Program-made: the position numbers and the translations under genes
Shown: positions 1-10,093 of the stretch, in pieces
How the letters are laid out: every line of letters starts with the position of its first letter
Numbering within the stretch: position 1 is the stretch's first letter
The notes under the pieces: generated by a model
The model's database searches: none
What the model was told of the DNA's origin: nothing
The model's input: the letters and a program-made list of their open reading frames with translations, nothing else
DNA from: Desulfatirhabdium butyrativorans DSM 18734
GTDB lineage: Bacteria; Desulfobacterota; Desulfobacteria; Desulfobacterales; Desulfatirhabdiaceae
Length of the DNA stretch: 64,000 bases
Assembly (NCBI RefSeq): GCF_000429925.1
Contig: NZ_AUCU01000008.1
Location: forward strand, 124,001 to 188,000
Direction of reading: 5' to 3'

Positions 1-1
1 T

Positions 2-1003
2 GATCTTGTCCGGAAAATGCGCGCCTCGATTCTGGTGCTGGGCCCTCTGGTGGCCAGGCTGAAAACGGCGAGGGTATCGCTTCCCGGTGGATGCGCCATA
101 GGGGCACGGCCCATCAACCTGCACCTGAAGGGTCTTTCGGAAATGGGTGCTCGCATCGAATTGCAGCACGGTTACGTCGAAGCGAAGGCCGATCATCTGA
201 AGGGAGCGGATATTTACTTCGATCTGGTAACGGTGACCGGTACCGAAAACCTGATGATGGCAGCCACCCTGGCCGATGGTACGACCGTGCTGCGCAACGC
301 CGCCCGCGAACCCGAGGTTTCGGCCCTGGCAGATACCCTCAATGCCATGGGTGCAAGGATCGAAGGAGCAGGTACATCGGTGATCACCATCCATGGCGTC
401 GAGAGCCTCCATCCTGTCAAATTCCGAATCATTCCGGACCGGATCGAGACAGGAACGTTCATGGTGGCTGCGGCCTTGACCCGGGGAGATGTGGAAATCG
501 TCGGCTGCGAGCCTGGCCATCTGGATGCGATCATACATAAGCTGCGCCTGACGGGCGCCCGAATCGATACGGGGCCGGATCGTGTCCGGGTGATCGGGCC
601 CGAGACCATCCACAGTGTGGATATCAAAACCCTGCCGTATCCAGGGTTTCCGACCGACATGCAGGCCCAGTTCATGGTGCTGATGTCGGTTGCGCAGGGG
701 CTCAGCCTCATATCCGAGACCATTTTCGAAAACCGATTCATTCACGTCAGTGAATTGCGGCGGATGGGAGCCGACATTACCGTTTCGGGAAATGCCGCAC
801 TGATCAAGGGGGTGCCGAAGCTCTCCGGCGCACCGGTGATGGCGAGCGATCTTCGGGCCTCGGCCTGTCTGGTGCTGGCGGGACTCATCGCCGAGGGCGT
901 TACGGAAGTACAGCGGGTGTATCATCTGGATCGGGGCTATGAGGCGATGGAGAAAAAATTTCAGGCGCTTGGAGCGGCAATCGAGCGGGTCCGGGATGGA
1001 TGA
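2..1003 (+). CDS. murA: UDP-N-acetylglucosamine 1-carboxyvinyltransferase MurA, 5' end outside window
   Basis: MurA transfers the enolpyruvyl group of PEP to UDP-GlcNAc, the first committed step of peptidoglycan synthesis, in the cytoplasm. The frame is open from the first bases of the window, and about 90 N-terminal residues lie upstream. The visible protein begins [19 protein letters not shown]. It carries the catalytic loop [13 protein letters not shown] with the PEP-binding cysteine, and later [12 protein letters not shown] and the [14 protein letters not shown]-terminal motif. The stop is TGA at 1001-1003. The full family is about 420 residues, so this is a truncated view and not a broken gene. 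Identification is secure. Confidence 0.97.
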   Translation, partial: DLVRKMRASILVLGPLVARLKTARVSLPGGCAIGARPINLHLKGLSEMGARIELQHGYVEAKADHLKGADIYFDLVTVTGTENLMMAATLADGTTVLRNAAREPEVSALADTLNAMGARIEGAGTSVITIHGVESLHPVKFRIIPDRIETGTFMVAAALTRGDVEIVGCEPGHLDAIIHKLRLTGARIDTGPDRVRVIGPETIHSVDIKTLPYPGFPTDMQAQFMVLMSVAQGLSLISETIFENRFIHVSELRRMGADITVSGNAALIKGVPKLSGAPVMASDLRASACLVLAGLIAEGVTEVQRVYHLDRGYEAMEKKFQALGAAIERVRDG

Positions 1004-1133
1004 GGCGGTTGCATACCGCCGCTGCAAGCTCTATTATTTGTGAAAGTTGGGCTTGAAATTGGGCGATGGTCGCCTCTTTGCCGCCGTACAACAGTTGCTT
1101 GCCTTGGTATTACACAAAAAAAGGAGAAGACCG

Positions 1134-1703
1134 ATGCATCCAAAAAGAATTGCCGTTATCGTCGGAAGTCTGCGGAAAGAATCCTTCAACCGGAAAATGG
1201 CCAGGGTGCTCTCTGACCTTGCTCCCGAGTCTCTCAGCCTGGAAATTGTCGAGATTGGCGATCTTCCACTTTACAATGAGGATTTCGACGCGAATCCGCC
1301 TGCAGAATGGGTGCGGTTTCGTGAAAGCATCCGGAAATTTGATGGTGTCCTGTTCGTTACCCCCGAGTACAATCGTTCCGTTCCCGGGGTACTCAAGAAT
1401 GCCATCGATGTCGGTTCCAGACCCTACGGCCAGAGCGTTTGGGCCGGGAAACCGGGTGCCGTCATGAGTGTTTCGATCAGTGCAATCGGGGGGTTCGGCG
1501 CCAACCACCATTTGCGCCAATCCCTCGTGTTTCTGAATGTTCCCGCCATGCACCAGCCTGAGGCTTACATTGGCAATGCCGCCAGCCTCTTTGACGAGAA
1601 GGGAAACCTGATCAACGATTCGACCCGGGATTTTGTACAGAAATATATCCGTGCGTTTGCCGCCTGGGTCGAAACCAATCTCTCGGGTGTCCATTCCGGG
1701 TAG
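1134..1703 (+). CDS. NADPH-dependent FMN reductase (flavodoxin-like)
   Basis: A 189-residue cytoplasmic flavoprotein of the NAD(P)H:FMN/quinone reductase family (ChrR/YieF type). The N-terminus IAVIVGSLRKESFNRKMA is the phosphate-binding loop for FMN, and TPEYNRSVPGVLKNAIDV is the second flavin-binding signature. The ATG at 1134 is preferred over upstream in-frame starts because AAGGAG at 1121-1126 sits 7 nt before it. The physiological substrate (quinone, free flavin or metal) cannot be told from sequence. It lies between murA and clpB with no sign of an operon with either. Confidence 0.9.
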   Translation: MHPKRIAVIVGSLRKESFNRKMARVLSDLAPESLSLEIVEIGDLPLYNEDFDANPPAEWVRFRESIRKFDGVLFVTPEYNRSVPGVLKNAIDVGSRPYGQSVWAGKPGAVMSVSISAIGGFGANHHLRQSLVFLNVPAMHQPEAYIGNAASLFDEKGNLINDSTRDFVQKYIRAFAAWVETNLSGVHSG

Positions 1704-2091
1704 AATGGTGGGTGAACCGAACCTCTGGTCTTGTGCTGGACTGGCGAGCGCGCAAGGGCGCAAATATCCCGCTGTTTCGCAAGATTTTCCGTCTGCAGGC
1801 GAGGCGTTGCCTTGAAAGTGGATTTCCGTTCACGCAGGGCGGAGGTGTCGAAAAAGCGCGAAACGGTTTTTGTGATGAACCAATTGAAAAAGTCCTTTTC
1901 CGTCCTTCCGGAATAAGTCGGAATCCAACCTTTTCGCCACATTCTGGAACCCGGCTTTCACCGGCGTGATGAAGCAGGCTGTCCTTGCAATTGGCTCTGA
2001 TCAATTGACAATTCATATCAACTGGTTATCTTGATACCCAAAATGGATATGCTGTCAATTGAATCGACTCATCGATACAGGAGAAATCACA
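1704..2091. other. Intergenic region upstream of clpB
   Basis: This 388-nt stretch holds no convincing gene. Short pieces resemble the dispersed repeats of the window, such as GGATTTCCGTTCACGC near 1820. The last 90 nt contain the candidate clpB promoter and the ribosome binding site GGAG at 2080. Confidence 0.5.
2005..2032 (+). promoter_or_regulatory. Candidate sigma70-type promoter for clpB
   Basis: TTGACA at 2005-2010 is followed after 16 nt by TATCTT at 2027-2032, about 60 nt before the clpB start. No convincing heat-shock sigma32 pair or CIRCE inverted repeat was seen. Support is motif only. Confidence 0.4.
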
Positions 2092-4674
2092 ATGCGTTTC
2101 GACAAATTTACGATCAAATCCCAGGAACTGATACAGCAGGCCCAGGGCCTCGCGTCGGAGCAGCACAACCAGCAGATCGAACCCGAGCATCTGCTCGCCG
2201 CCATGCTTTCTGAAAAGGACGGCATTGCCGTTTCCGTCCTCCGGAAGCTCGGGATATCGCCTCAGGCCGTATCCCAGGAACTTCTGCTTGCCATCAACCG
2301 GCTCCCGAAAGTCAGCGGGGGGATGGACGTCTACATCTCTTCCCGGACGAAAATGCTCCTGGAAAAAGCCTTTTCCGAAGCATCCCAGATGAAGGACGAA
2401 TATGTCAGCATCGAGCACCTGCTGCTCGCCATCGTGGACGAAAAGAGCGGGGATGCGGCAAAAATCCTGGCCCGATACGGGGTCAACCGGGATGCCATTC
2501 TGCGGGTGCTGATCGATATCCGGGGCAACCAGCGCATCACCGACCAGAATCCCGAAGAAAAATATCAGGCTCTCGAAAAATACGGGCGCAACCTCACGGA
2601 TTTGGCCCGGCTGGGCAAACTCGATCCAGTCATCGGCAGGGATGAGGAAATCCGGCGTGTGGTGCAGGTGCTCTCCCGCAGGACCAAGAACAATCCCGTG
2701 CTGATCGGCGAGCCCGGCGTCGGCAAGACCGCCATCATCGAAGGGCTTGCCCAGCGGATCGTTGCAGGCGATGTGCCCGAATCCCTCAAGGATCGGAAAC
2801 TGATCGCCCTCGACATGGGTGCGCTCATTGCCGGAGCCAAGTACCGGGGCGAATTCGAAGACAGGCTGAAGGCTGTCATCAAGGAAGTGGAGAACGCCGA
2901 AGGCGAGGTGATCCTCTTCATCGACGAGTTGCACACCCTGGTCGGGGCCGGCGCATCGGAGGGGGCGATGGACGCCTCGAACATGCTCAAGCCCGCCCTG
3001 GCGAGAGGAACGCTTCGCTGCGTCGGGGCGACGACGCTGAACGAATACCGCAAGCACATCGAAAAGGATGCGGCCCTCGAGCGGCGTTTTCAGCCGGTTC
3101 TGGTGCGTGAGCCGACCGTCGAGGACACAATCTCGATCTTGCGGGGGCTCAAGGAGAAATACGAGGTGCATCACGGTGTGCGCATCAAGGATTCCGCCAT
3201 CGTATCGGCCGCCACCCTGTCGCATCGCTACATCACCGACCGGTTCCTGCCGGACAAGGCCATCGACCTGATCGATGAATGCGCATCGAAGCTGCGGATG
3301 GAAATCGACAGTATGCCGACCGAAATCGACGAAATCCAGCGCCGGATCACCCAGATGGAAATCGAGCGGGAAGCCCTGAGAAAGGAAACCGATGCGGCAT
3401 CCAAAGAACGACTGACCAAGCTGGAAAACGAACTGGCCGGGCTCAAGGAAGAACTCGACCGGATGAAGGCCCACTGGCAGAACGAAAAAGAGCTGATCCA
3501 GTCGATCCGCCGCATCCGTGAGGAACAGGAACAACTGGGCATCGAGGAGCAGCAGGCCCAGCGCGAAGGCAATCTGACCCGTGTGGCGGAAATCCGCTAC
3601 GGCAAGCTCGTGGAACTTTCCAGGAGGCTGGAGGAAGAAAACCGCAAACTGGCCGAAATCCAGCAGCACAGCAAGATGCTCAAGGAGGAAGTCGACGACG
3701 AGGATGTGGCCGAGGTGGTTTCCCGCTGGACGGGTATTCCGGTTGCGAAAATGCTGGAAGGGGAGCGGGAGAAACTGCTGCAAATGGAGAAAAGGCTCGC
3801 CAAACGGGTCATCGGCCAGAAAGAGGCCATCGTTGCCGTATCGAACGCCGTGCGGCGCGCCCGATCGGGGCTTCAGGATCCGAACCGGCCGATCGGCTCC
3901 TTCATCTTCATGGGACCGACCGGTGTGGGCAAAACGGAACTTGCCAAGGCGCTGGCCTGGTTCATTTTCGACAGCGAAGACGCCATGATCCGCATCGACA
4001 TGTCCGAATACATGGAAAAACACTCCGTTGCCCGGCTGATCGGCGCACCTCCCGGTTATGTCGGCTACGATGAGGGCGGATACCTGACGGAGGCCGTTCG
4101 CAGAAGACCATATTCCGTCGTGCTCTTCGATGAAATCGAGAAGGCCCATCCGGAGGTTTTCAACGTGCTGCTGCAGATTCTGGATGATGGGCGCATGACC
4201 GATGGTCAGGGCCGTACCGTGGATTTCAAGAACACGATCATCATCATGACATCGAACATCGGCAGCCAGTGGATTCTGGAGCTGGGAGAATCTCGAAGGG
4301 CGGAGATGGAAGCGCGGATCATGGAAGCCCTGAAGGCCAATTTCAAACCGGAATTTCTGAACCGGATCGATGAAACGATCATTTTCCACAACCTGACCCG
4401 GGAAGAAATCGGCCAGATCGTGGATATCCAGATTCAGCGTCTCGAAAAGCGGCTCTCGGACAGATCGATCCGCATCACGCTCGACGAGACGGCCAAAGCA
4501 CTGATCATCCAGCAGGGATACGATCCGATATACGGCGCACGTCCGCTCAAACGGGCCATTCAGCGGCTCATCGAAAATCCGCTGGCCGCAGCCGTTCTGG
4601 CCGGGCAAATCCGGGAAGGTCAGGCGATCCGGATCAGCGCGGAAGCGGACACCGTACATTTCGATGTCGTCTGA
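2092..4674 (+). CDS. clpB: ATP-dependent disaggregase chaperone ClpB
   Basis: An 860-residue AAA+ disaggregase that works with DnaK/DnaJ/GrpE to resolubilise aggregated proteins. Domain order is the N-domain (about 1-145), AAA1 with Walker [10 protein letters not shown] (about 205-213) and Walker B FIDELH, a coiled-coil M-domain (about 405-525) rich in Glu/Lys/Arg heptads, and AAA2 with GPTGVGKTE (about 608-616) and FDEIEKAHP. Length matches ClpB and not ClpA or ClpC. The start ATG at 2092 has AGGAG 9 nt upstream; a further in-frame TTG lies at 2059 without a comparable site. A hairpin follows the stop. Confidence 0.97.
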   Translation: MRFDKFTIKSQELIQQAQGLASEQHNQQIEPEHLLAAMLSEKDGIAVSVLRKLGISPQAVSQELLLAINRLPKVSGGMDVYISSRTKMLLEKAFSEASQMKDEYVSIEHLLLAIVDEKSGDAAKILARYGVNRDAILRVLIDIRGNQRITDQNPEEKYQALEKYGRNLTDLARLGKLDPVIGRDEEIRRVVQVLSRRTKNNPVLIGEPGVGKTAIIEGLAQRIVAGDVPESLKDRKLIALDMGALIAGAKYRGEFEDRLKAVIKEVENAEGEVILFIDELHTLVGAGASEGAMDASNMLKPALARGTLRCVGATTLNEYRKHIEKDAALERRFQPVLVREPTVEDTISILRGLKEKYEVHHGVRIKDSAIVSAATLSHRYITDRFLPDKAIDLIDECASKLRMEIDSMPTEIDEIQRRITQMEIEREALRKETDAASKERLTKLENELAGLKEELDRMKAHWQNEKELIQSIRRIREEQEQLGIEEQQAQREGNLTRVAEIRYGKLVELSRRLEEENRKLAEIQQHSKMLKEEVDDEDVAEVVSRWTGIPVAKMLEGEREKLLQMEKRLAKRVIGQKEAIVAVSNAVRRARSGLQDPNRPIGSFIFMGPTGVGKTELAKALAWFIFDSEDAMIRIDMSEYMEKHSVARLIGAPPGYVGYDEGGYLTEAVRRRPYSVVLFDEIEKAHPEVFNVLLQILDDGRMTDGQGRTVDFKNTIIIMTSNIGSQWILELGESRRAEMEARIMEALKANFKPEFLNRIDETIIFHNLTREEIGQIVDIQIQRLEKRLSDRSIRITLDETAKALIIQQGYDPIYGARPLKRAIQRLIENPLAAAVLAGQIREGQAIRISAEADTVHFDVV

Positions 4675-4700
4675 CAAATCGATGCAAGAAGGAATCGTGC

Positions 4701-4730
4701 CAGGAGCTGGGATGAAATTCCCGGCTCCTG
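4701..4730 (+). terminator. Hairpin after clpB, possible terminator
   Basis: CAGGAGCTGGGA at 4701-4712 pairs with TCCCGGCTCCTG at 4719-4730, giving a 12-bp stem with one G-U pair and a 6-nt loop, 26 nt after the clpB stop. No T-tract follows, so it may only stabilise the mRNA end. Confidence 0.5.
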
Positions 4731-4802
4731 ACCGGCAAGCGGGACTGAAGGTCACGCCTCGAATCCCGCTCCGATCTTCCCGCCCCCAATCCCATTTCTC
4801 CC

Positions 4803-4832
4803 TTGACAGAACCATTCGGAACCCCTTACAAG
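4803..4832 (+). promoter_or_regulatory. Candidate promoter of the nuoKLMN block
   Basis: TTGACA at 4803-4808 and TACAAG at 4827-4832 with 18-nt spacing, about 115 nt before nuoK. The preceding hairpin makes a separate transcript plausible. Motif evidence only. Confidence 0.35.
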
Positions 4833-4947
4833 GGAAATGGTTTTCTCTCCGCCTCCTGATTGCTTGATTGCTCACAGTGATGGCGGATTCCGCCATTCAT
4901 CGAAAACGGGCCGTCTTCTGAAACCGGAGAGTCTGCAGGATCACGAC

Positions 4948-5292
4948 ATGATCGTTCCATTCAGCCATGCCATGGGACTGGTGGGCCTACTTTTCATCCT
5001 CGGGATGATCTGCACGATCACCCGCAACAGCCTGATCATGGTTCTTCTGGGCCTGGAAATCATGCTGAATGCCGGCGCCCTGGGGCTTGTTGCGGCCTCG
5101 CTTCGCTGGCAGCAGATCGACGGCCAGACGATGGCCATTTTTGTGTTGGTCGTCGCGGCTGCCGAAGTCAGCCTGGGTCTTGCCATGATCGTTCATGCCA
5201 GCAGGCACGGAAGCGGCGCGCTCCAGCCCTCCACAGATGCAACGGACCCTAAGGCGCCCTCAGACGCTCTGCCGTGCCGGGGGAAGGCATGA
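4948..5292 (+). CDS. nuoK: NADH-quinone oxidoreductase subunit K
   Basis: A 114-residue inner-membrane protein with three hydrophobic segments, homologous to NuoK of complex I and related to MrpC. The typical GLEIMLNAG segment carries the conserved membrane glutamate, and FVLVVAAAEVSLGLA carries the second one. The ATG at 4948 gives the usual NuoK N-terminus. The C-terminal 25 residues are polar and longer than in typical 100-residue NuoK. The stop overlaps nuoL as ATGA at 5289-5292, so the two are translationally coupled. It opens a block of the four antiporter-like membrane-arm genes. Confidence 0.93.
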   Translation: MIVPFSHAMGLVGLLFILGMICTITRNSLIMVLLGLEIMLNAGALGLVAASLRWQQIDGQTMAIFVLVVAAAEVSLGLAMIVHASRHGSGALQPSTDATDPKAPSDALPCRGKA

Positions 5293-7175
5293 TCGGGGCC
5301 CCCTTCTCCCACCCTCTGGTGGCCGTTGCCCTGACGGCCTGTCTGCTCCCCCTCGTTTCCTTTGTATCCATCGTCATCGGGCTGCACCGGTGGCCCCGTC
5401 TTTCGGCCCGCGTTGCCCTATCCGCAGTGGCGGGTTCCTGGCTCTGCAGCCTGTATCTGCTCATCCGCATGGCCCTTGCGCCTGCCGCCATCGATGTAAG
5501 CCGCTCCTGGATGATGTCCTCCGGCATCCATATCCCCGTCGGTCTGCTCATCGATCCACTCAGCGTGCTCATGCTCTGCATCGTCTCGACCATCAGTTGG
5601 CTCGTTCAGATCTATTCGCTGGGATACATGGCCGGCGATCCCCGCTTTTCGCGGTATTATGCCTACATGAGTCTCTTCGCCTGGGCCATGATGAGCCTTA
5701 CGATCTCCTCCTCCCTGTTTCAGCTCTACATGTTCTGGGAATTGGTCGGCCTCTCTTCGTATCTGCTGATCGGGTTCTGGTTCGAGCGCTTCAGCGCCAG
5801 CCAGGCCGGGAAAAAAGCCTTCGTCATGACCCGGCTGGGGGATGTGGCTTTCCTGCTGGGGCTTTTCGTGATTTTCCTGCATACCGGCCATCTCGACATC
5901 GCCATCCTCAATGGCTCATTGCCTGCCGCCCTGCCTTCCGGCTCCTGGATCACGATTTCTGCTGTGCTCGTTTTTGGGGGTATTGTCGGGAAAAGCGCCC
6001 AATTTCCCCTGCTCACCTGGCTTCCCGATGCCATGGAAGGTCCCACGCCTGTCAGCGCGTTGCTGCATTCGGCAACCATGGTGGCCGCCGGGGTGTATCT
6101 GATGGCCCGGATGTTCGGCTTCTTCAGCCTTTCTCCCGCAGCGATGGGCGTGTTTCTGGCCATCGGCACCATCAGCATGCTCATGGCTTCCACCATGGCC
6201 ATGGTCAGCCGGGACATCAAACAGGTCTGGGCCTATTCCACCATCAGCCAGCTCGGTTTCATGATCATGGGGCTTGCCGCAGGCGGATACAGCGCCGGCG
6301 TCTTTCACTTGACAACCCATGCGGGCTTCAAGGCGTTGCTGTTCCTTTGCTCAGGCGTGTTCATCCACGCCATCGGCACGAACGATATGGTGGCCATCGG
6401 CCGGGCCGGTGGCGGCCGCATGAAAATACCCATGATCTGCATGGCCATCGCTGCTGCATCCCTCTCCGGCATCCCGCCGTTTTCGGGTTTTTTCAGTAAG
6501 GAGCTCATTCTCGGGGTGCTCGCCCGTCAGGCCAATCCCGTTTGGATTACAGCCGGCCTTCTGGGCGCATTTCTGACTGCCTATTACACGTTTCGTCTGG
6601 TCTTCACGATTCTCGTGCCCGATCCGGCGCAACCCCGGCAGGAAGGCCATACGCATGCCGGCGAATCCGGCGCCGACGATCACTGGATGATGCCGCCGCT
6701 GATCATCCTGGCTGGCCTGGCTCTGATCCTCGGATGGATCGAGCCCGCTTTCGTCTCGTTTCTCAACCCGGAGCACTCCGCCCAATCGCATTCAGCGGGT
6801 TTTTCCTGGATCGCCTACGCCGGAATGGGCGCCTGTTTTGCCGGCGTCCTGCTCGCCTGGATCGAATTCGGCCGGAAACGAGCGCCCCGGATCGGTTTTG
6901 TGGAGCGCCTTCCCGGCCTGGCCGCATTTTTTTCGAACCGATGGTATCTGGATCGTTTCTACCAGTCATTGCTGGCAAAGCTGGTGGACAACGGGATTGC
7001 ACGGCTCTTCGCGTTCAACGACACCCGGATCATCGATGGGGCGCTGGATGGTCTGGGGACCGGCGCAGACAGGGGAAGTGAAAGGTTCGGGTTCTTGCAG
7101 ACCCTTTCCGCCCAGACGCGGCTTGCCGTCGTCTATTCCGTGCTGGTGCTCCTGGCGCTGGCCAGCCTTGTATAG
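5289..7175 (+). CDS. nuoL: NADH-quinone oxidoreductase subunit L
   Basis: A 628-residue proton-pumping subunit with about 14-16 membrane helices. Family signatures are FWELVGLSSYLLIGFW (with the helix-5 glutamate), KKAFVMTRLGD, and LLTWLPDAMEGPTPVSALLH followed by HSATMVAAGVYLMAR. A C-terminal hydrophilic stretch before the last helix fits the lateral helix HL. The ATG at 5289 overlaps the nuoK stop and is preceded by GGGGGAAGG, which makes it better than the in-frame GTG at 5274. It is followed at 9 nt by nuoM. Conserved charged residues look intact. Confidence 0.95.
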   Translation: MIGAPFSHPLVAVALTACLLPLVSFVSIVIGLHRWPRLSARVALSAVAGSWLCSLYLLIRMALAPAAIDVSRSWMMSSGIHIPVGLLIDPLSVLMLCIVSTISWLVQIYSLGYMAGDPRFSRYYAYMSLFAWAMMSLTISSSLFQLYMFWELVGLSSYLLIGFWFERFSASQAGKKAFVMTRLGDVAFLLGLFVIFLHTGHLDIAILNGSLPAALPSGSWITISAVLVFGGIVGKSAQFPLLTWLPDAMEGPTPVSALLHSATMVAAGVYLMARMFGFFSLSPAAMGVFLAIGTISMLMASTMAMVSRDIKQVWAYSTISQLGFMIMGLAAGGYSAGVFHLTTHAGFKALLFLCSGVFIHAIGTNDMVAIGRAGGGRMKIPMICMAIAAASLSGIPPFSGFFSKELILGVLARQANPVWITAGLLGAFLTAYYTFRLVFTILVPDPAQPRQEGHTHAGESGADDHWMMPPLIILAGLALILGWIEPAFVSFLNPEHSAQSHSAGFSWIAYAGMGACFAGVLLAWIEFGRKRAPRIGFVERLPGLAAFFSNRWYLDRFYQSLLAKLVDNGIARLFAFNDTRIIDGALDGLGTGADRGSERFGFLQTLSAQTRLAVVYSVLVLLALASLV

Positions 7176-7184
7176 GAAAAACCG

Positions 7185-8666
7185 ATGCCCATGGTTTTTG
7201 CACCCTTTCCGGTTCTGAGCACGATCCTGCTGTGCTGTGCGGCAGGGCTTGGACTGATTTTGCTCACACCTGCGCAGAACACCCGCCGGATCAAATGGAT
7301 CAGCGCCGTGGGCTCGGCCGCCACCATGCTCGTTTCCATCTTCCTGTTCGTTTCGTACGATCGGCAGGCGGGTGGCTTCCAATTCTGCGAGCGCTTCGAC
7401 TGGATTCCCCAATTGGGCGTTTCCTATTTCAACGGCGTGGACGGGTTCGGCCTTCCCATGCTGCTGCTGACCGGTATCGTCTTTTTTACCGCCGTGTTGA
7501 CCAGTTGGGAGCTCGAAAACCGGGTCAAGGAATTCTTTGCCCTGATGTTTTTTCTCGTTCTCGGTGTCTTCGGCATGTTCATGGCGCTCGATCTGTTTTT
7601 CATCTTCGTCTGGTATGACGTGTCGCTGTTTCCCATGTATCTGCTGATCGCCGTCTGGGGGAGCACCCGCAAGGAATACGGCGCCATGAAGCTTACCCTC
7701 TATCTGCTCGCCGGCAGCGCCCTCATTCTCCCCGCCATCCTGTATCTTGTGGTCCATGCAGGTCTCCGAACCTTCGATCTGACGGCGCTCATGACATCGG
7801 GCGCATTCTCCGGTTCCCAGCAGCTCTGGATTTTCCCGCTGCTCTATCTCGGTTTCGGAATCCTGGCCGGTGTGTGGCCGTTTCACACCTGGTCGCCTGT
7901 AGGCCATGTGGCCGCGCCCACATCCGTCAGCATGATTCATGCCGGTGTTCTGATGAAAATCGGCGCCTTTGGCGTCCTCCGGGTCGGGATGTTTCTGTGC
8001 CCCCAGGGCTGGCACGCGTGGGCGCCCGTGATGGCGGTGCTCGCCACCATCGGCATCGTTTACGGTGTTCTGGTCGGCCTGCGGCAGACCGATCTCAAAT
8101 TTGTCATTGGTTATAGCAGCGTTTCCCATATGGGCATCGTTGGATTGGGGCTCTCGACACTCAGCGTGGACGGATTGAACGGAGCCGTATTCCAGATGTT
8201 CGCGCATGGCATCATGACCGCACTGCTGTTTTCTTCGGTCGGTTACATCTACGACAAAACCCATACGAAGATGATCCCGGAGCTGGGCGGACTCGCCACG
8301 CCGATGCCCGTGATCACCGGATATTTCCTGCTTGCCGCAATGGCAGGCATCGGTGTGCCCTGCCTGGCCAGCTTCTGGGGGGAACTCACCGTATTCATCG
8401 CCGCATTCCGGGTGTATCCGCTTTCCGGGACACTGGTCGTGTGTGCGCTGGTGATCGGCGCCCTCTTCATGCTGCGTGTTGTGCAGAAAACCTGTTTCGG
8501 CCAAACCCCGATCCATCTGGCGGCATTGCCGGATGTCACGGCCCTGCAGGCTTTGCCCCGCCTCATTCTGGCCTCGGTCATCGTGTTGTTCGGATTTTTT
8601 CCGGCGCTGCTTTTCGATGTGATCCAGAGCGCATCGACAGCCTTCATCGCAGGATGGGCGCAATGA
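7185..8666 (+). CDS. nuoM: NADH-quinone oxidoreductase subunit M
   Basis: A 493-residue antiporter-like complex I membrane subunit with about 14 helices. The helix-5 motif reads VWYDVSLFPMYLLIAVWG, with Asp where the well-studied E. coli NuoM has an essential Glu (E144). The segment that is usually LPDAHVEAPT reads SPVGHVAAPTSVSMIHAG, without the usual Asp and Glu. The helix-7 lysine motif GVLMKIGAFGVLR is present. The start has AGGAAAAACC before ATG 7185. The stop overlaps nuoN as ATGA. NuoM is the best assignment, though it is a divergent clade. Confidence 0.92.
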   Translation: MPMVFAPFPVLSTILLCCAAGLGLILLTPAQNTRRIKWISAVGSAATMLVSIFLFVSYDRQAGGFQFCERFDWIPQLGVSYFNGVDGFGLPMLLLTGIVFFTAVLTSWELENRVKEFFALMFFLVLGVFGMFMALDLFFIFVWYDVSLFPMYLLIAVWGSTRKEYGAMKLTLYLLAGSALILPAILYLVVHAGLRTFDLTALMTSGAFSGSQQLWIFPLLYLGFGILAGVWPFHTWSPVGHVAAPTSVSMIHAGVLMKIGAFGVLRVGMFLCPQGWHAWAPVMAVLATIGIVYGVLVGLRQTDLKFVIGYSSVSHMGIVGLGLSTLSVDGLNGAVFQMFAHGIMTALLFSSVGYIYDKTHTKMIPELGGLATPMPVITGYFLLAAMAGIGVPCLASFWGELTVFIAAFRVYPLSGTLVVCALVIGALFMLRVVQKTCFGQTPIHLAALPDVTALQALPRLILASVIVLFGFFPALLFDVIQSASTAFIAGWAQ

Positions 8667-10093
8667 ACGGCATGCTCCTGTGTGTTCCGGAAATGGTTTA
8701 CGGCGTCATGGCCCTGGTGTTCGGCTGGATTTCGCTGCGATCTCCGGCGGATGGCCGGTGCAAGTCGTCCGGAATCGCCATCGTCCTGGCTCTTCTGGGT
8801 CTTGGGGTGAGTGTTGCCGGCATGGGCCTTGCGGGAAACGCCTTTGCAGGGGCCTACCATGTGGATCGGTTCTCGCAGTTCTTCAAGGTGCTGCTGGCTG
8901 CTGGCCTGTTGATGGTGGTCTGGCTTTGCCGAAACATCGAGGAGCAGACCGAGGGCATCGAATGCAAATGGGTGCCGGAGTGCTTTCTTCTCCTGACGCT
9001 CTCCACTGCCGCCATGATGGTGATGGTGAGCGCGGTTCATTTGATCGGCATCTATCTTTCGCTCGAGGTTTCCAGCTACAGCCTGTACATTCTCGTATCC
9101 CTTCGCAGGGAGCGCTCGGAGCCGCTTGCATCCGCCATTCGCTATTTTCTGATCGGCGCGGGCGCATCCGCCTTGATGCTGCTGGGCCTGGTTCTGCTCT
9201 ACGGCTTTTCCCGAAGCGCTCAAACGGCGGACATTGCCGGGCTGGGTGCGGAAATCTGGCGCGAGCCAGGGCCCATGATCGGCATCCTGCTGTTTTGCTG
9301 TGGTTTTCTGTTTAAACTCGCCGTCTTTCCCTTTCATTTCTGGGCCCCGGAAGTTTACCAGTCTGCAGCCAACCCGATTGCCGCCTATATTGCCACGGCA
9401 TCCAAGGTGGCGGCCATCGCGCTGTTGATTCGCCTCTGCTCCCTTTCCGCGATGAACGCCTTTGTACCGGATGCGCTGGCCGTACTGGCGGTGCTGACCA
9501 TGACCGTTGGCAATCTTTCCGCCATCGTTCAGAAGGATTTCAAAACCCTCCTGGCCTTTTCCAGTGTCGCACAGGCAGGGTATGTGCTGATCGGCGTGCT
9601 GGCCATGAGCCCGGAGGGTTTTGCCGCATCCGCTTTTTACAGCCTTGGGCTTCTGACCATGAAAACGACTTGTTTTCTGGTCGTGGTGAAGGTGGCGGCA
9701 AACGGGCAAAATCCCAAAATCGAGGATTTGGCCGGGCTGCATCGCAGAAGCCCCGTCCTGGCGCTTGCCCTGATGCTGGCCCTGTTCGGTCTTGCCGGTA
9801 TTCCGCCCACGATCGGATTTTCCGGAAAACTGCTGCTGTTTACCGCAGCCATGCAGCAAGGCAGGTTCGGCCTGGTGCTCTTTGCCATGATCAATGTCGT
9901 CATATCGCTGTATTATTACCTGCAGGTGCTCAAAGCGGCTTATCTGCGCGATCCATCTCCATCCCAGCCGGAGTTGCAGCTTACTTCGGGGGATCGCATC
10001 CTGGTATATGGGTTGATCCTTGTGATGCTCGTTGCCGGGTTTTATCCGGAGCCTCTGCTTCGCGCTGCGGCAGCAGCGACGGCGGTATTGTGA
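8663..10093 (+). CDS. nuoN: NADH-quinone oxidoreductase subunit N
   Basis: A 476-residue complex I antiporter-like membrane subunit. Signatures are LIGIYLSLEVSSYSLYIL (helix-5 Glu), LLFCCGFLFKLAVFPFHFW with the helix-7 Lys, APEVYQSAANPIAAYIATASK, and LFGLAGIPPTIGFSGK. The ATG at 8663 overlaps the nuoM TGA and is preceded by AGGA at about 8651; an in-frame ATG also exists at 8654. It is the last gene of the block. No quinone or Fe-S subunit genes (nuoA-J) are in the window, so these membrane subunits must assemble with products encoded elsewhere. Confidence 0.94.
   Translation: MNGMLLCVPEMVYGVMALVFGWISLRSPADGRCKSSGIAIVLALLGLGVSVAGMGLAGNAFAGAYHVDRFSQFFKVLLAAGLLMVVWLCRNIEEQTEGIECKWVPECFLLLTLSTAAMMVMVSAVHLIGIYLSLEVSSYSLYILVSLRRERSEPLASAIRYFLIGAGASALMLLGLVLLYGFSRSAQTADIAGLGAEIWREPGPMIGILLFCCGFLFKLAVFPFHFWAPEVYQSAANPIAAYIATASKVAAIALLIRLCSLSAMNAFVPDALAVLAVLTMTVGNLSAIVQKDFKTLLAFSSVAQAGYVLIGVLAMSPEGFAASAFYSLGLLTMKTTCFLVVVKVAANGQNPKIEDLAGLHRRSPVLALALMLALFGLAGIPPTIGFSGKLLLFTAAMQQGRFGLVLFAMINVVISLYYYLQVLKAAYLRDPSPSQPELQLTSGDRILVYGLILVMLVAGFYPEPLLRAAAAATAVL

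Noticed and set aside
2026-4896. Long open frame on the strand opposite clpB (over 900 codons)
   Set aside because: It is an antisense shadow of clpB. The clpB frame has complete AAA+ motifs, while the opposite product is rich in Phe/His/Gly with no family motif.
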